From Halalkalibacter urbisdiaboli (GTDB lineage: Bacteria; Bacillota; Bacilli; Bacillales; Bacillaceae_D), in NCBI RefSeq assembly GCF_002156385.1, contig NZ_MVJM01000001.1:306662-370661 (forward strand): a DNA stretch of 64,000 bases, read 5' to 3'. The translations under genes were made by a program, and so were the position numbers. The notes beneath the pieces were generated by a model, which saw nothing but the letters and a program-made list of their open reading frames with translations, ran no database searches and was not told the origin of the DNA. Below, in pieces: positions 8,792 to 17,742 of the stretch (position 1 is the stretch's first letter; each line of letters begins with the position of its first letter).

Positions 8792-9979
8792 CTACAGCCC
8801 TACGCTTTTTGAAAAGTGATTCTCATTTTTATTACGATGATAGCGAACATAAAATAAGAAAATCAGTACTGAGGCCATCAAGGTTACAAACGCCATCATT
8901 TGATAAAGAAACTGTGAACCAAACTGTTCAAGGAGCCAGCCTCCCCCTGTGCCTCCTATTGCCCCACCAATACCAAAACAAACAGACGCTAACAATGCTT
9001 GACCTGTACTTCGTAAATGTTCTGGAACCGTTTTAACCGCCATCTGCATGGCAATTAACCAAAAGAGGCCAAATGTGACACCTTGTAAAACTTGTAGAAA
9101 GGTAATAAGATATGCTGAGCTGATGACTGCATAAAGAGCCCACCGTATCGTGTACATTATGGCTACAAGACTGAGTAGTAAGAGCTCATTATACGCCGTA
9201 ATTTTTTTAGATAAATAATAAAAAATAGGAACTTCACTTAATGCAGCCAATGCCCAAGCAAGGCCTATTAAAAATGTAGTTGCTCCTAACCCTTCTAAGT
9301 GAAGAACGATCATCGTATCATTAACGCGATGTGGGATTAGTACAAGTAAACAAAGACCTAAAAAGACCATAAATACACGATTTTTTAAAAGAGTACTAGC
9401 AGTTTTTAAATGCACTGGCTTACTTGAACGATCTTGCTCCTTCAAAAATAGTAGCATTAGTATCGTTAACAACGTTGTCACAAAAAAAGGAACAAAGAGT
9501 TGCTCTATCCCAATCCTTTCTAAGATTGGCCCTGAAATAATAGCGATAAAAAAGAAGCCAAGTGAGCCCCAAAGTCGAATTTTCCCATACTCATGCTTCT
9601 GACTCCCAAGACTTTTTAGGCTTATACTGTCAATAAGCGGGGTACATGGTGACAAAGCAAAATGCATACATAAAAACGATAAAAAAACAAACCAGAAGTT
9701 CTCTGTAAAAAAGATTCCAAAACTCGTTGCAATTACACTAATATAAAGTAAGACTAAGATTCCTTTTATTGTTTTATATTTATCACTTATAAATCCAACA
9801 ACAGGCTGTGCCACAATACTAATTAACGGTGCAACCCCCATAATTGTTCCTATCTCAACTGCACTAAAGCCTTTTACATGTAAGAATAACGGTAAAAACG
9901 GTAAGAAAACCGCTTTTCCTCCTAGATGAAGAAAAGTTAATCCTTTTAAAAATGAGATTTGTTTTCCTTCATAATTCAC
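8792..9979 (-). CDS. MFS transporter (MFS_1-like)
   Basis: A 395-residue, roughly 12-helix major facilitator protein of the cytoplasmic membrane. The N-terminal half has the loop motif GFISDKYKT between helices 2 and 3. The N-terminus (FLHLGGKAVFLPFLPLF) resembles the MFS_1-like group that includes nucleoside and sugar permeases. The start is GTG behind GGGGGAAGG. The substrate cannot be told from sequence, and the flanking genes (asparaginase, ypdA) do not point to one. Confidence 0.85.
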   Translation of the reverse strand: MNYEGKQISFLKGLTFLHLGGKAVFLPFLPLFLHVKGFSAVEIGTIMGVAPLISIVAQPVVGFISDKYKTIKGILVLLYISVIATSFGIFFTENFWFVFLSFLCMHFALSPCTPLIDSISLKSLGSQKHEYGKIRLWGSLGFFFIAIISGPILERIGIEQLFVPFFVTTLLTILMLLFLKEQDRSSKPVHLKTASTLLKNRVFMVFLGLCLLVLIPHRVNDTMIVLHLEGLGATTFLIGLAWALAALSEVPIFYYLSKKITAYNELLLLSLVAIMYTIRWALYAVISSAYLITFLQVLQGVTFGLFWLIAMQMAVKTVPEHLRSTGQALLASVCFGIGGAIGGTGGGWLLEQFGSQFLYQMMAFVTLMASVLIFLFYVRYHRNKNENHFSKSVGL

Positions 9980-10020
9980 AGCCTTCCCCCAATCTCTGCC
10001 TATCTCTTCTTTAAAAACAA

Positions 10021-10983
10021 CTACATCCTTCTAGAAATTTCCTCGGCAATAAATTCTCCATGAAAACGTCCGTTTTCGATAAAGATCTCATTCGCGTTAT
10101 TTCCTGCTGCAATAACACCAGCAATAAATAATCCACTTACGTTCGTTTCCATCGTTTCTGGATTAAAACGTGGTCGACCTGACTCATCATCCACTTCTAC
10201 ACCCATTTTCTTTAGAAAAGAATGATCAGGGTGGTACCCTGTCATCGCAAATACAAAATCAGCTTTAGCTCTTTTTTGCTGCTGATCTACAGTATAAATC
10301 ACTTCATTTTTTGTTATTTCTTTCACATTTGCCTTAAATTCCATTTTCACTTTTTCATGCCTCACTAATGAGTCAAACTCAGGCAAAATCCAAGGCTTAA
10401 CACTTGAGGAATATTCACTTCCACGGTATAAAACAGTAACTCTTGCACCGGCTTTTTCAAGCTCTAACGTTGCGTCAACTGCTGAGTTTTTCCCACCAAT
10501 GACAACAACATCCATATTAAAATACGGATGAGCTTCTTTAAAATAGTGAAAGACATGGTCCAAATCTTCACCTGGTACTCCCATCATATTTGGTGAATCA
10601 TAGTAGCCAGTAGCAATAATCACATAACGAGCTTCATATTCGCCTTTTTCAGTTTTTACAAGGAAATGCTCGTTAGTCTGCACGACTTCTGTCACTTTCT
10701 CATACGGATGCACACGGATTTTTTTACGTTTTGCCACTTCACGATAATAGACAAGCGCCTGATTCCGTTTAGGCTTTCGTTCTTCGGTGACGAAGGTCAC
10801 ATCCCCAATTTCTAACTTCTCACTAGTACTAAAAAAAGTTTGGTGTGTCGGGTAGCGATAAATTGCACTTACAATTTGGTCCTTTTCAATAACGAGCGGA
10901 TCATATCCTTTCTTCATACAAGCAATGGCTGCAGCTAAGCCACAAGGACCTCCTCCGATAATAATAACCGTTTCCTTTTTCAT
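10021..10983 (-). CDS. ypdA: YpdA bacillithiol-disulfide reductase
   Basis: An FAD/NAD(P)H-dependent oxidoreductase that, in Firmicutes making bacillithiol, reduces bacillithiol disulfide. The N-terminal dinucleotide motif is GGGPCGLAAA with the YpdA-type active cysteine at residue 14; the second nucleotide motif is VVIGGKNSAVDA. The length of 320 residues matches the family. It is next to gudB, as in Bacillus subtilis. Cytoplasmic. Confidence 0.93.
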   Translation of the reverse strand: MKKETVIIIGGGPCGLAAAIACMKKGYDPLVIEKDQIVSAIYRYPTHQTFFSTSEKLEIGDVTFVTEERKPKRNQALVYYREVAKRKKIRVHPYEKVTEVVQTNEHFLVKTEKGEYEARYVIIATGYYDSPNMMGVPGEDLDHVFHYFKEAHPYFNMDVVVIGGKNSAVDATLELEKAGARVTVLYRGSEYSSSVKPWILPEFDSLVRHEKVKMEFKANVKEITKNEVIYTVDQQQKRAKADFVFAMTGYHPDHSFLKKMGVEVDDESGRPRFNPETMETNVSGLFIAGVIAAGNNANEIFIENGRFHGEFIAEEISRRM

Positions 10984-11010
10984 CTCTCCACCTACTTTTT
11001 CATAACGTTC

Positions 11011-11039
11011 AAAACCCTTGCATCACATGATACAAGGGA
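11011..11039 (-). terminator. Terminator after gudB
   Basis: Minus strand CCCTTGTATCA pairs with TGATGCAAGGG and is followed by TTTTG. The stem is good but the T-run is short. Confidence 0.5.
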
Positions 11040-11065
11040 GATTCATTTTGTTTAATTATACCAGA

Positions 11066-12328
11066 TTAAATCCAGCCACGGAAACGAGATGCTTCAGCCA
11101 TCTTCCGAACACCAACCATATAAGCGGCAAGTCGCATATCGACCTTTCTTGAACGCGCTAAATGATAGGTACTATCAAATGCCTGAATCATTACAGCCTC
11201 AAGCTTTCGTTCAACTTCTGCTTCGGTCCAATAATACCCTTGATTATTTTGAACCCATTCAAAATATGAGACCGTCACACCACCAGCACTAGCTAGAACA
11301 TCTGGGACTAGGAGAATATCTCGTTCTGTTAAAATGTTCGTACCTTCAATCGTCGTTGGCCCATTTGCTGCTTCAACAACAATACTCGCTTTTATCTGAT
11401 GAGCGTTATCTTCTGTAATCTGGTTCTCGCTCGCAGCCGGAACAAGAATATCACATTCCTGCTCTAAGAGCTCCTCATTAGTCATCGTCTCTTTGAACAA
11501 CTTCGTTACTGTCCCGAAACTATCTCGCCTATCAAGTAAATATTCAATATCAAGACCTTCGGGATCATATAGAGCACCGTACGCATCTGAAATTCCAACA
11601 ACGAGTGCTCCTGCATCATGCAAAAATTTGGCCAAGAAGCTGCCCGCATTTCCAAACCCTTGAATAATCACACGCGCATCCTCTAGGTTCAGGCCTTTCT
11701 TTTTTGCTGCTTCTTTAATGCAAATTGTTACCCCATTTGCCGTTGCTGATTCTCTTCCGTGTGAACCTCCTAATACAATTGGTTTACCTGTTATAAACCC
11801 TGGAGAGTCAAATTCACGAATACGACTATATTCATCGAGCATCCACGCCATAATTTGTGAGTTCGTAAAAGCATCTGGGGCTGGAATATCCTTCGTTGGC
11901 CCAACAATTTGACTAATAGCCCTAACATAGCCTCGACTCAAGCGCTCAAGCTCACGGAAAGACATTTGTCGTGGATCGCAAATGATCCCACCTTTTCCAC
12001 CACCATACGGTAGATCGACAATCCCTGCCTTTAAGCTCATCCAAATCGAGAGTGCCTTTACCTCTTTCTCGGTCACATTTGGGTGAAAACGAACACCGCC
12101 TTTTGTTGGCCCGACAGCATCATTATGCTGAGCACGAAATCCAGTAAAGATTTTCGTAGAACCATCATCCATTCTTACTGGAATACGAACTGTTAACATT
12201 CGAATCGGTTCTTTCATAAGTTCATACATTTCATTAGGATACCCTAGCTTATCTAAGGCTTTTTTGATAACCTTTTGTGTAGAAGCAAACACATCTAGTT
12301 TATCCAATTGCTTTTCTTTTTCATCCAT
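11066..12328 (-). CDS. gudB: NAD-dependent glutamate dehydrogenase
   Basis: Oxidative deamination of glutamate to 2-oxoglutarate and ammonia. The substrate/catalytic lysine segment is intact (PYGGGKGGI), with the cofactor motif QGFGNAGS and EAANGPTT near the C-terminus. The start is the ATG after GAGGTG, giving 420 residues; an earlier frame start nine codons upstream is less likely. GudB and RocG paralogues are close; the ypdA-gudB-mecB neighbourhood points to GudB. No internal in-frame duplication of the kind that inactivates gudB in laboratory Bacillus subtilis is apparent. Confidence 0.93.
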   Translation of the reverse strand: MDEKEKQLDKLDVFASTQKVIKKALDKLGYPNEMYELMKEPIRMLTVRIPVRMDDGSTKIFTGFRAQHNDAVGPTKGGVRFHPNVTEKEVKALSIWMSLKAGIVDLPYGGGKGGIICDPRQMSFRELERLSRGYVRAISQIVGPTKDIPAPDAFTNSQIMAWMLDEYSRIREFDSPGFITGKPIVLGGSHGRESATANGVTICIKEAAKKKGLNLEDARVIIQGFGNAGSFLAKFLHDAGALVVGISDAYGALYDPEGLDIEYLLDRRDSFGTVTKLFKETMTNEELLEQECDILVPAASENQITEDNAHQIKASIVVEAANGPTTIEGTNILTERDILLVPDVLASAGGVTVSYFEWVQNNQGYYWTEAEVERKLEAVMIQAFDSTYHLARSRKVDMRLAAYMVGVRKMAEASRFRGWI

Positions 12329-12528
12329 CTTTTTCACCTCAAAAATGTAAATCAATCAAACCATCATTATGTAGTAACGCTTCCTTCGTCTACTATAAAG
12401 AATGAAGCTGTATTTTACCAGCAGCTAAACTAGAAGACGCTATTACCTTTTTGACGTTTTCACGAAAAGAAACGGCACGAAAAGGTAAAGTCCCTATCGT
12501 ACCGTCTGTGACAAATTCTTGTAGTCTT

Positions 12529-13446
12529 TTACTTATTTAATGAAAGGTGGATTAGTTTTTCAACCATATCCTCATAAGATAAACCAATTTCTCGAGCCGC
12601 GTCAGGATATAAACTTGTCGGTGTCATTCCAGGCAAAGTATTCACCTCAAGAATGACAGGATCTGTTTCATCCTCAGGTACAATGAAATCTACACGCGAG
12701 TATATGTTACAGCCTAAAGCCTGGTGAGCGAGTACGGCATGTTTTTGAACGTATGCGGTTTGCTCTTCGGTTAGTCTTGCTGGTACAAAATGTTCACTCC
12801 CACCAGCAGCATATTTTGATTCATAATCATAATATTTATTTTTAGGAACGATTTCTACAACAGGCAATGCTTTTTCTGAACCTCGGTTCCCCATCACCGC
12901 GACTGTTACCTCTTTACCAGCTATAAACTCCTCGAGCAGGACTGTTTCATCTAAACGAAACGCCTCATCAATGCCATTTAACAATGCTTCCTGATCTTCA
13001 GCAATTGTTAGCCCTATTGTAGACCCTTCCTGATTAGGTTTCACAACAACCGGAAACGGAATCGACGTTTCAAATGACTCACGCTTATAATGATGTTTAT
13101 ATAGCACTTGTTCTTTTGCAACACGTGTCCCTTCACGGGCAAAAAACACTTTAGCCTTCGCCTTATCCATTGCTAAAGCTGAACCTTGAACACCTGAGCC
13201 TACATAAGGCAAATCAAGCATATCTAGCATGGCTTGAACCTTGCCATCTTCTCCAAAACGGCCATGTAGTCCAATAAATACCATATCCACATCAAGCTCT
13301 AACAATTCATTTAATTTATTTGGGTGAAAATCGATCCCAATAACCTTATGCCCTTTTTTTTCTAATGCAGCGATAATTCCTTTCCCCGAGGATAAAGAAA
13401 CATCACGTTCAGCGGAAACTCCTCCGTATAAAACGGCAATTCTCAT
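12529..13446 (-). CDS. ddl: D-alanine--D-alanine ligase
   Basis: ATP-dependent joining of two D-alanines for peptidoglycan precursors, in the cytoplasm. ATP-grasp marks are visible: the N-terminal VLYGGVSAERDVSLSSG, HGRFGEDG, VVKPNQEGSTIGL, and the metal-binding EVNTLPGMTPTS. At 305 residues it is of the short DdlB type. It lies between gudB and mecB, a position it does not hold in Bacillus subtilis. Four tandem hairpin repeats lie just upstream. Confidence 0.95.
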   Translation of the reverse strand: MRIAVLYGGVSAERDVSLSSGKGIIAALEKKGHKVIGIDFHPNKLNELLELDVDMVFIGLHGRFGEDGKVQAMLDMLDLPYVGSGVQGSALAMDKAKAKVFFAREGTRVAKEQVLYKHHYKRESFETSIPFPVVVKPNQEGSTIGLTIAEDQEALLNGIDEAFRLDETVLLEEFIAGKEVTVAVMGNRGSEKALPVVEIVPKNKYYDYESKYAAGGSEHFVPARLTEEQTAYVQKHAVLAHQALGCNIYSRVDFIVPEDETDPVILEVNTLPGMTPTSLYPDAAREIGLSYEDMVEKLIHLSLNK

Positions 13447-13577
13447 AGCTGGATCACTCCTACAATGCAGTATGTATTACTAGTATATTCGCCTATACTC
13501 TAAATGGAACTAGTCTCAAATATTGTACCATAGAATAACTTTTCGGGCGCTTTTTTCTCCTCTTAAACAAGAAAATA

Positions 13578-13798
13578 AGCCAAGCACAAACCGCTTGGCT
13601 GCCGCCGCAAATCCTTGCGGCTATTTAAAACATGAGCCAAGCACAAACCGCTTGGCTGCCGCCGCAAATCCTTGCGGCTATTTAAAACATGAGCCAAGCA
13701 CAAACCGCTTGGCTGCCGCCGCAAATCCTTGCGGCTATTTAAAACATGAGCCAAGCACAAACCGCTTGGCTGCCGCCGCAAATCCTTGCGGCTATTTA
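13578..13798. repeat. Four tandem 57-bp double-hairpin repeats at the 3' end of mecB
   Basis: Units begin at 13578, 13635, 13692 and 13749 (the last about 50 bases) and look identical. Each has two stem-loops: AGCCAAGC / GCTTGGCT and GCCGCAA / TTGCGGC, joined by GCC. The minus-strand copy of the mecB stop codon (13792-13794) is the edge of the array, and the far end on that strand runs into TTATTTTCTTG. It reads as a terminator unit amplified in tandem. The open frames through it exist because 57 is a multiple of three. Confidence 0.9.
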
Positions 13799-14385
13799 AT
13801 AAATGTATGGTATATGCGGTAGACGGCCTCTAGTTCCATTAGGCACTTTCCGTATTCCTCTACTCGGTATGTTGTTATCGTTGATGGGCTTCCGAATTCG
13901 GATAAAAGCGCGATAAAGGCTTCCTCCTCGATTCCTTCAAGATCATAATCCTCAAACCTTAAATAATATGCCTGTTCAAAGGAGTAAAGAGTTCCTCCAA
14001 CTACGCCGAAAGGATAAAGCCTTGCTGAAAGTTCAATGACATCCTCAAAATCCTTGAACGCATAAAACACATCATCTGTTTCATCAAGTGTAACTTGCAT
14101 CTCAATGTATCCTTCTTCAAAATCATCATCAAAGTCTTCATCGGGATTGCCCTTTGTCACAATAAACACCATACCTTGTGCGGGCATCGCAAACACTTCA
14201 ACAGCGATTGGACCGTCTACTTTAAAGCCTAATTCATCATCAGCCTCGTGCATCATATCTCGAAATAAATCATGAACTTTCGGTACATCCTGCCACAAAT
14301 CTTCTTTTGTTATACCACGTTCTTTCATATCGTCAAACGTTAAAAACACTTTAAATTTATTCATGGCCAAACGTTCAAGACGCAT
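13792..14385 (-). CDS. mecB: MecA-family adaptor protein (YpbH/MecB)
   Basis: MecA-type adaptors recruit substrates to the ClpC-ClpP protease; YpbH is the paralogue of MecA in Bacillus. The N-terminal domain begins MRLERLAMNKFKVFLTFDDM; an acidic linker follows; the C-terminal ClpC-binding domain includes ELSARLYPFG and YYLRFE. The start behind AAAAAGGAGGG gives 197 residues, near YpbH length. A longer in-frame extension upstream was rejected. Its stop codon touches the tandem repeat array. Confidence 0.88.
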   Translation of the reverse strand: MRLERLAMNKFKVFLTFDDMKERGITKEDLWQDVPKVHDLFRDMMHEADDELGFKVDGPIAVEVFAMPAQGMVFIVTKGNPDEDFDDDFEEGYIEMQVTLDETDDVFYAFKDFEDVIELSARLYPFGVVGGTLYSFEQAYYLRFEDYDLEGIEEEAFIALLSEFGSPSTITTYRVEEYGKCLMELEAVYRIYHTFIK

Positions 14386-14500
14386 CGATGACCCTCCTTT
14401 TTCCGAGCCCCTTCCTCCAAGCTCGTTCCGTAAAAAGCAGTTCTTACAATACGGTATGTATGGACATAAAAGAAGGTTCTTGATCAATATGCCAAACATA

Positions 14501-15412
14501 CTAAAATTGATGAAAATGTTCTCTCATCCACTGCTCCCATTCCTGTTTCGACTGACCGACTAAATACTTGTTATATTGTTTTTTTGATTCCTCTGACATT
14601 TCATCAAAGGCAAAGCCACCAGCTCCAATCAGTAATGAAGGAAACTCTTCCTTTAAAATATCAAGTAATTGTAATGTTTTTTGAAGGTTTTTGCGCATTG
14701 TACAGGATGTAAAAAACATTTTAGCGCCAATTTCCCGTAAAACAAGTTCTACATCCTCATTTGGGATTCCTGCTCCTAAATATATGACTTCAAACCCTTT
14801 TCTGCGGAGAAATAAAGTATAAATAAGGAGACCAAGCTCGTGAGTTTCATTTGGCCCGCATACTGCCAAAACTTTTGGTAAATATCCGTCAATCGGAAGA
14901 CTTTGAAAAACCATGCCTATTTTCGTTCGTAGAAACGATGTAACAAAATGTTCATGAGCTGTAGAGATTTTTTCGGTTTCCCACATTTGCCCTACTTTTA
15001 CAAGTAATGCACCAAGAATATCAATGGTGACTTTTTCAATTGTAAATAAGCTAAAAGCCTGATTCAACAAAAGGTTAGCCTTATTTTCCTCGAATAAAAG
15101 CAGTGCTGTTAAAATGTCGTCTGACAATTGAATCGAATGGTCGACTAGTTCTATTCCGTCACTAGTTTGAAGCGAAACATTTCCCTTCTCATATAACCCA
15201 ACAGCTTGTCCAATTGTAAAACCTTTGTTTACTTTATCAATTAACCATCGTAAAATCGCTACATGTTCATCAGAATAGAGTCGGTGGCCGGCTTGATTCC
15301 GAATCGGTTCAACAATTTGATAACGACGCTCCCAGGCTCGTAGTGTCCCTGGCTGAATACCAAGCATTTTTGAAATTGCTTTAATATTATATTTCCCTTC
15401 TCTTGACGCCAT
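14501..15412 (-). CDS. CarH/LitR-like MerR-family regulator with cobalamin-binding domain
   Basis: A predicted DNA-binding regulator. Residues about 8-76 form a MerR helix-turn-helix (TLRAWERRY, GHRLYSDEH). Residues about 95-290 resemble the four-helix cap plus Rossmann cobalamin-binding module of CarH photoreceptors: a Wx9EH motif (W144, E154-H155) and ExHxxG (E189, H191, G194) in place of the DxHxxG of methyltransferases. In characterised CarH and LitR proteins, adenosylcobalamin supports a DNA-bound repressor that light disassembles. Here neither carotenoid nor photolyase genes lie nearby, so the targets are unknown. It sits between mecB and ypbG. Confidence 0.82.
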   Translation of the reverse strand: MASREGKYNIKAISKMLGIQPGTLRAWERRYQIVEPIRNQAGHRLYSDEHVAILRWLIDKVNKGFTIGQAVGLYEKGNVSLQTSDGIELVDHSIQLSDDILTALLLFEENKANLLLNQAFSLFTIEKVTIDILGALLVKVGQMWETEKISTAHEHFVTSFLRTKIGMVFQSLPIDGYLPKVLAVCGPNETHELGLLIYTLFLRRKGFEVIYLGAGIPNEDVELVLREIGAKMFFTSCTMRKNLQKTLQLLDILKEEFPSLLIGAGGFAFDEMSEESKKQYNKYLVGQSKQEWEQWMREHFHQF

Positions 15413-15512
15413 ATTCTACTACCCCCTATTACGGAGTTAATTTCACGCTCCGTACCGCCGTTTCTATTGGATAGTATAGCGAAACCAAAACTTTGTGTAA
15501 ACTTTGTATAAG

Positions 15513-16280
15513 CTATGTCGGCTTTTTTCGCAATGTTAAGAGATGTGTTTCGGCAGGTGCACCAAGTCGAAGGGGCAGACCTGTCGTCCCGTATCCATTA
15601 CTTATCAATTGAACGAGTCCCTTTCTACACTTGATTCCACCCTTTTCAGCCAGCCCCCAACCTAGCAACCTAATTTGCCCTCCGTGAGTATGCCCGCTTA
15701 GGATTAGAGAAAAAGGGTGTTGAATAGGTAAATAATCAATAACCTCAGGGTAATGACTTAATAAGATGCAACAATCATAATGTCCCGCTTTCTCATATAG
15801 TTGTAAATGGCAACTCCTAAATCTTTCATGATGCACTCCAACAAATGCTAATGAGGACGAGTCGCGTTCAATCTCAATAAGTCTATCGTTTAACTCAACT
15901 ACACCGTTACGTTTAAAGCACGCACGTAGCTTAGTACCATCAATCTCGATATCATTGTTTCCCCAAATAAAAAAGGTCGGTGCGATTTCTACAAGCTTCT
16001 TTACATTGTCCTCGACCCTTTGAATCGGTACCCGCTTTTCAAGTAAATCTCCTCCTATAATGATTAAATCACAGTTTTTTACGATTTTCTTAAGCATCTT
16101 GTCTGAAATCCGTCTCCGGTGAACATCTGATATAAAATAAATCCGAAACCCATCAAACAACTCGGGAAGATTTTTCACTTCCAGCTCTTGATGACGGATT
16201 CGATTTCGATGAGCTTCGATAAGCATATATAAAAGCAGCAAACTACCTATACCAACTACAAAAAAAACGATAAGCTTCAC
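15513..16280 (-). CDS. ypbG: YpbG-like metallophosphoesterase, membrane anchored
   Basis: A calcineurin-type phosphoesterase of 255 residues with an N-terminal membrane helix (about residues 2-21). The dimetal motifs are ISDVH, GGDL, GNND and the histidine segments LLSHYP and SGHTHGGQIRL. Substrate is unknown; related membrane-tethered enzymes act on phosphodiesters or lipid headgroups. Synteny with Bacillus subtilis ypbG supports the name. Confidence 0.87.
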   Translation of the reverse strand: MKLIVFFVVGIGSLLLLYMLIEAHRNRIRHQELEVKNLPELFDGFRIYFISDVHRRRISDKMLKKIVKNCDLIIIGGDLLEKRVPIQRVEDNVKKLVEIAPTFFIWGNNDIEIDGTKLRACFKRNGVVELNDRLIEIERDSSSLAFVGVHHERFRSCHLQLYEKAGHYDCCILLSHYPEVIDYLPIQHPFSLILSGHTHGGQIRLLGWGLAEKGGIKCRKGLVQLISNGYGTTGLPLRLGAPAETHLLTLRKKPT

Positions 16281-16299
16281 AAAAACCGTCTCCTAGTCA

Positions 16300-16683
16300 T
16301 TACTTCACTCTTTTTTCTAAATTGACGTCCATTATACCATAAGTCAGCGCTAGGCTTAGCGCAAAGACAGCAAGTACCCATCCCTTTAGTAACAGATGAA
16401 CCCAAGAAAGACTTGCTAGAACGATAAATAGTAAGGTCAAAGGCTCTCTCTTAATTGACCAAAGATAGCGACAAGCGTCTTGAACAAAAATGGAATACGC
16501 CAAAAACCCTATTATAAAGGATAAGCTGGCTAATAACAGCTTATGCGGCGAAAAGAGTAGCTCCCCGATCACATGTGAAAACGTCCAAACTGGGGGTGTA
16601 GGAAAGATCGTAGCGGTTGCAGTTATTCCACCATATGCAGCAATTAGCAATAAACATTTCCGATAAATAACATATGCATCCAC
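16300..16683 (-). CDS. Hypothetical membrane protein
   Basis: 127 residues with about four hydrophobic segments (around 10-28, 42-65, 80-97 and 100-118). It follows the sigma/anti-sigma pair and precedes ypbG on the minus strand, separated from the former by a terminator. It sits near the ypbF position of Bacillus subtilis but lacks the YpbF tail; the better YpbF match is at 20.6-21.0 kb. Not recognised. Confidence 0.6.
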   Translation of the reverse strand: MDAYVIYRKCLLLIAAYGGITATATIFPTPPVWTFSHVIGELLFSPHKLLLASLSFIIGFLAYSIFVQDACRYLWSIKREPLTLLFIVLASLSWVHLLLKGWVLAVFALSLALTYGIMDVNLEKRVK

Positions 16684-16754
16684 AGCCCAGACTCCTTTAA
16701 ATATAGTCCTCTATTATATGCACCGTAATATGAGTCCATGTTCTTTATCTCACT

Positions 16755-16803
16755 AAAAAAAGGTTGTCCAACGAGGTGCATTACCTCATTGGACAACCTT
16801 TTC
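16755..16803 (-). terminator. Strong hairpin terminator after the anti-sigma gene
   Basis: AAAAGGTTGTCCAA pairs with TTGGACAACCTTTT, with a second inner stem GAGGT / ACCTC. T-rich on both strands, so it may work in either direction. Confidence 0.85.
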
Positions 16804-16839
16804 CCACCATGAACCACTCATAGTGGGAACTTCAGATGA

Positions 16840-17742
16840 TTATTGTGACCACGTAAATTCCGTTAACATGTAATTTAAGTGAGCATGAAATGCTTCCTCT
16901 AACTCCCCAACTAGGGTTGTTTCAAGAATAAAATAACGTCCCTCTCGTTCAATAACAGCAACATATTTAGTACGCGCATTCGCAGTGTCTAAAACCATTA
17001 ACTCCTCTGAAATTAACTCTGGACGATGGATTGTAAACAGCTTATCCTCGGTAATATCATAATTTTTATTTTCTTCTCGGATAAAAGTAAGAACCTCAGC
17101 AACAGAAGAAAATGCATCGGTATATTCTGTCACAGTTAAAATAGGAGGTTCAATCCGCCCTCCCCCGAAGTTTGCAAAAATTTGCAAAGCATAGCCTTCC
17201 CTCGAAGCAACAGGGTCAACTTCAAACTTTTCATCAACATATGTTACAAAGCCAAGCTGCTCAACTGACACACGTTTTGCTGTAATGGTCTCGTCCTGTC
17301 CTTCTTTATTTAGTGCAAACTCTTTATGTTCTGTTATCCCTGTAGCAAAAATCGCCGCTTCATTTTCACTAGATTCATCTGTCTCTACATCATGTTTCAG
17401 CGCTGTATCATTCTCCTCTTCAGTCCTTCGATTTAAAAATTGCTCTTCCTCCTCTGTTTCCGTAACTTCTAATGCAGTTGCCTCTCCAATACTACTTGTA
17501 TCCGATGTTTCACTATTACTATGTGCCCCTTCTAAGTCAAGCTGATTTAACGTTAATACAGAGCCTATCCCGATTGCAGCTACAATCATCGCCACCGCCT
17601 GCCAATGACGAAAAAAGATTCTACGTTTCGGTTTCACTTCTTTTTTTATTTGTGACATAATCCGTTCTGACGATGACACTGTCGGCATTTCATCATATTG
17701 CTTTTTTAATTTCCCCATTATTTCATCTAAGTTATTGCTCAT
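16840..17742 (-). CDS. Putative anti-sigma factor partner, single-pass membrane protein
   Basis: 300 residues: a cytoplasmic N-terminus of about 45 residues, one membrane helix (about 46-66), and a large outer domain that begins with an acidic, low-complexity stretch. It overlaps the upstream ECF sigma gene by ATGA, the usual arrangement for a cognate anti-sigma factor. It has no HxxxCxxC zinc anti-sigma motif, so the assignment rests on gene order and topology. The topology would suit regulated proteolysis, and a PrsW homologue is encoded nearby, but a link is conjecture. Confidence 0.65.
   Translation of the reverse strand: MSNNLDEIMGKLKKQYDEMPTVSSSERIMSQIKKEVKPKRRIFFRHWQAVAMIVAAIGIGSVLTLNQLDLEGAHSNSETSDTSSIGEATALEVTETEEEEQFLNRRTEEENDTALKHDVETDESSENEAAIFATGITEHKEFALNKEGQDETITAKRVSVEQLGFVTYVDEKFEVDPVASREGYALQIFANFGGGRIEPPILTVTEYTDAFSSVAEVLTFIREENKNYDITEDKLFTIHRPELISEELMVLDTANARTKYVAVIEREGRYFILETTLVGELEEAFHAHLNYMLTEFTWSQ

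Noticed and set aside
13578-13798. CRISPR array
   Set aside because: The units are continuous identical repeats with no unique spacers and no cas genes nearby.
13523-13822. Open frames through the tandem repeat (19-residue periodic protein) on both strands
   Set aside because: A 57-base period keeps any frame open; no ribosome site, and the sequence is explained by hairpins.
14386-14499. N-terminal extension of mecB with a CxxC pattern
   Set aside because: The MecA-family start follows a near-perfect ribosome site at 14385; the extension has no ribosome site of its own.
16840-17742. Zinc-dependent anti-sigma domain
   Set aside because: No HxxxCxxC motif in the N-terminal region.
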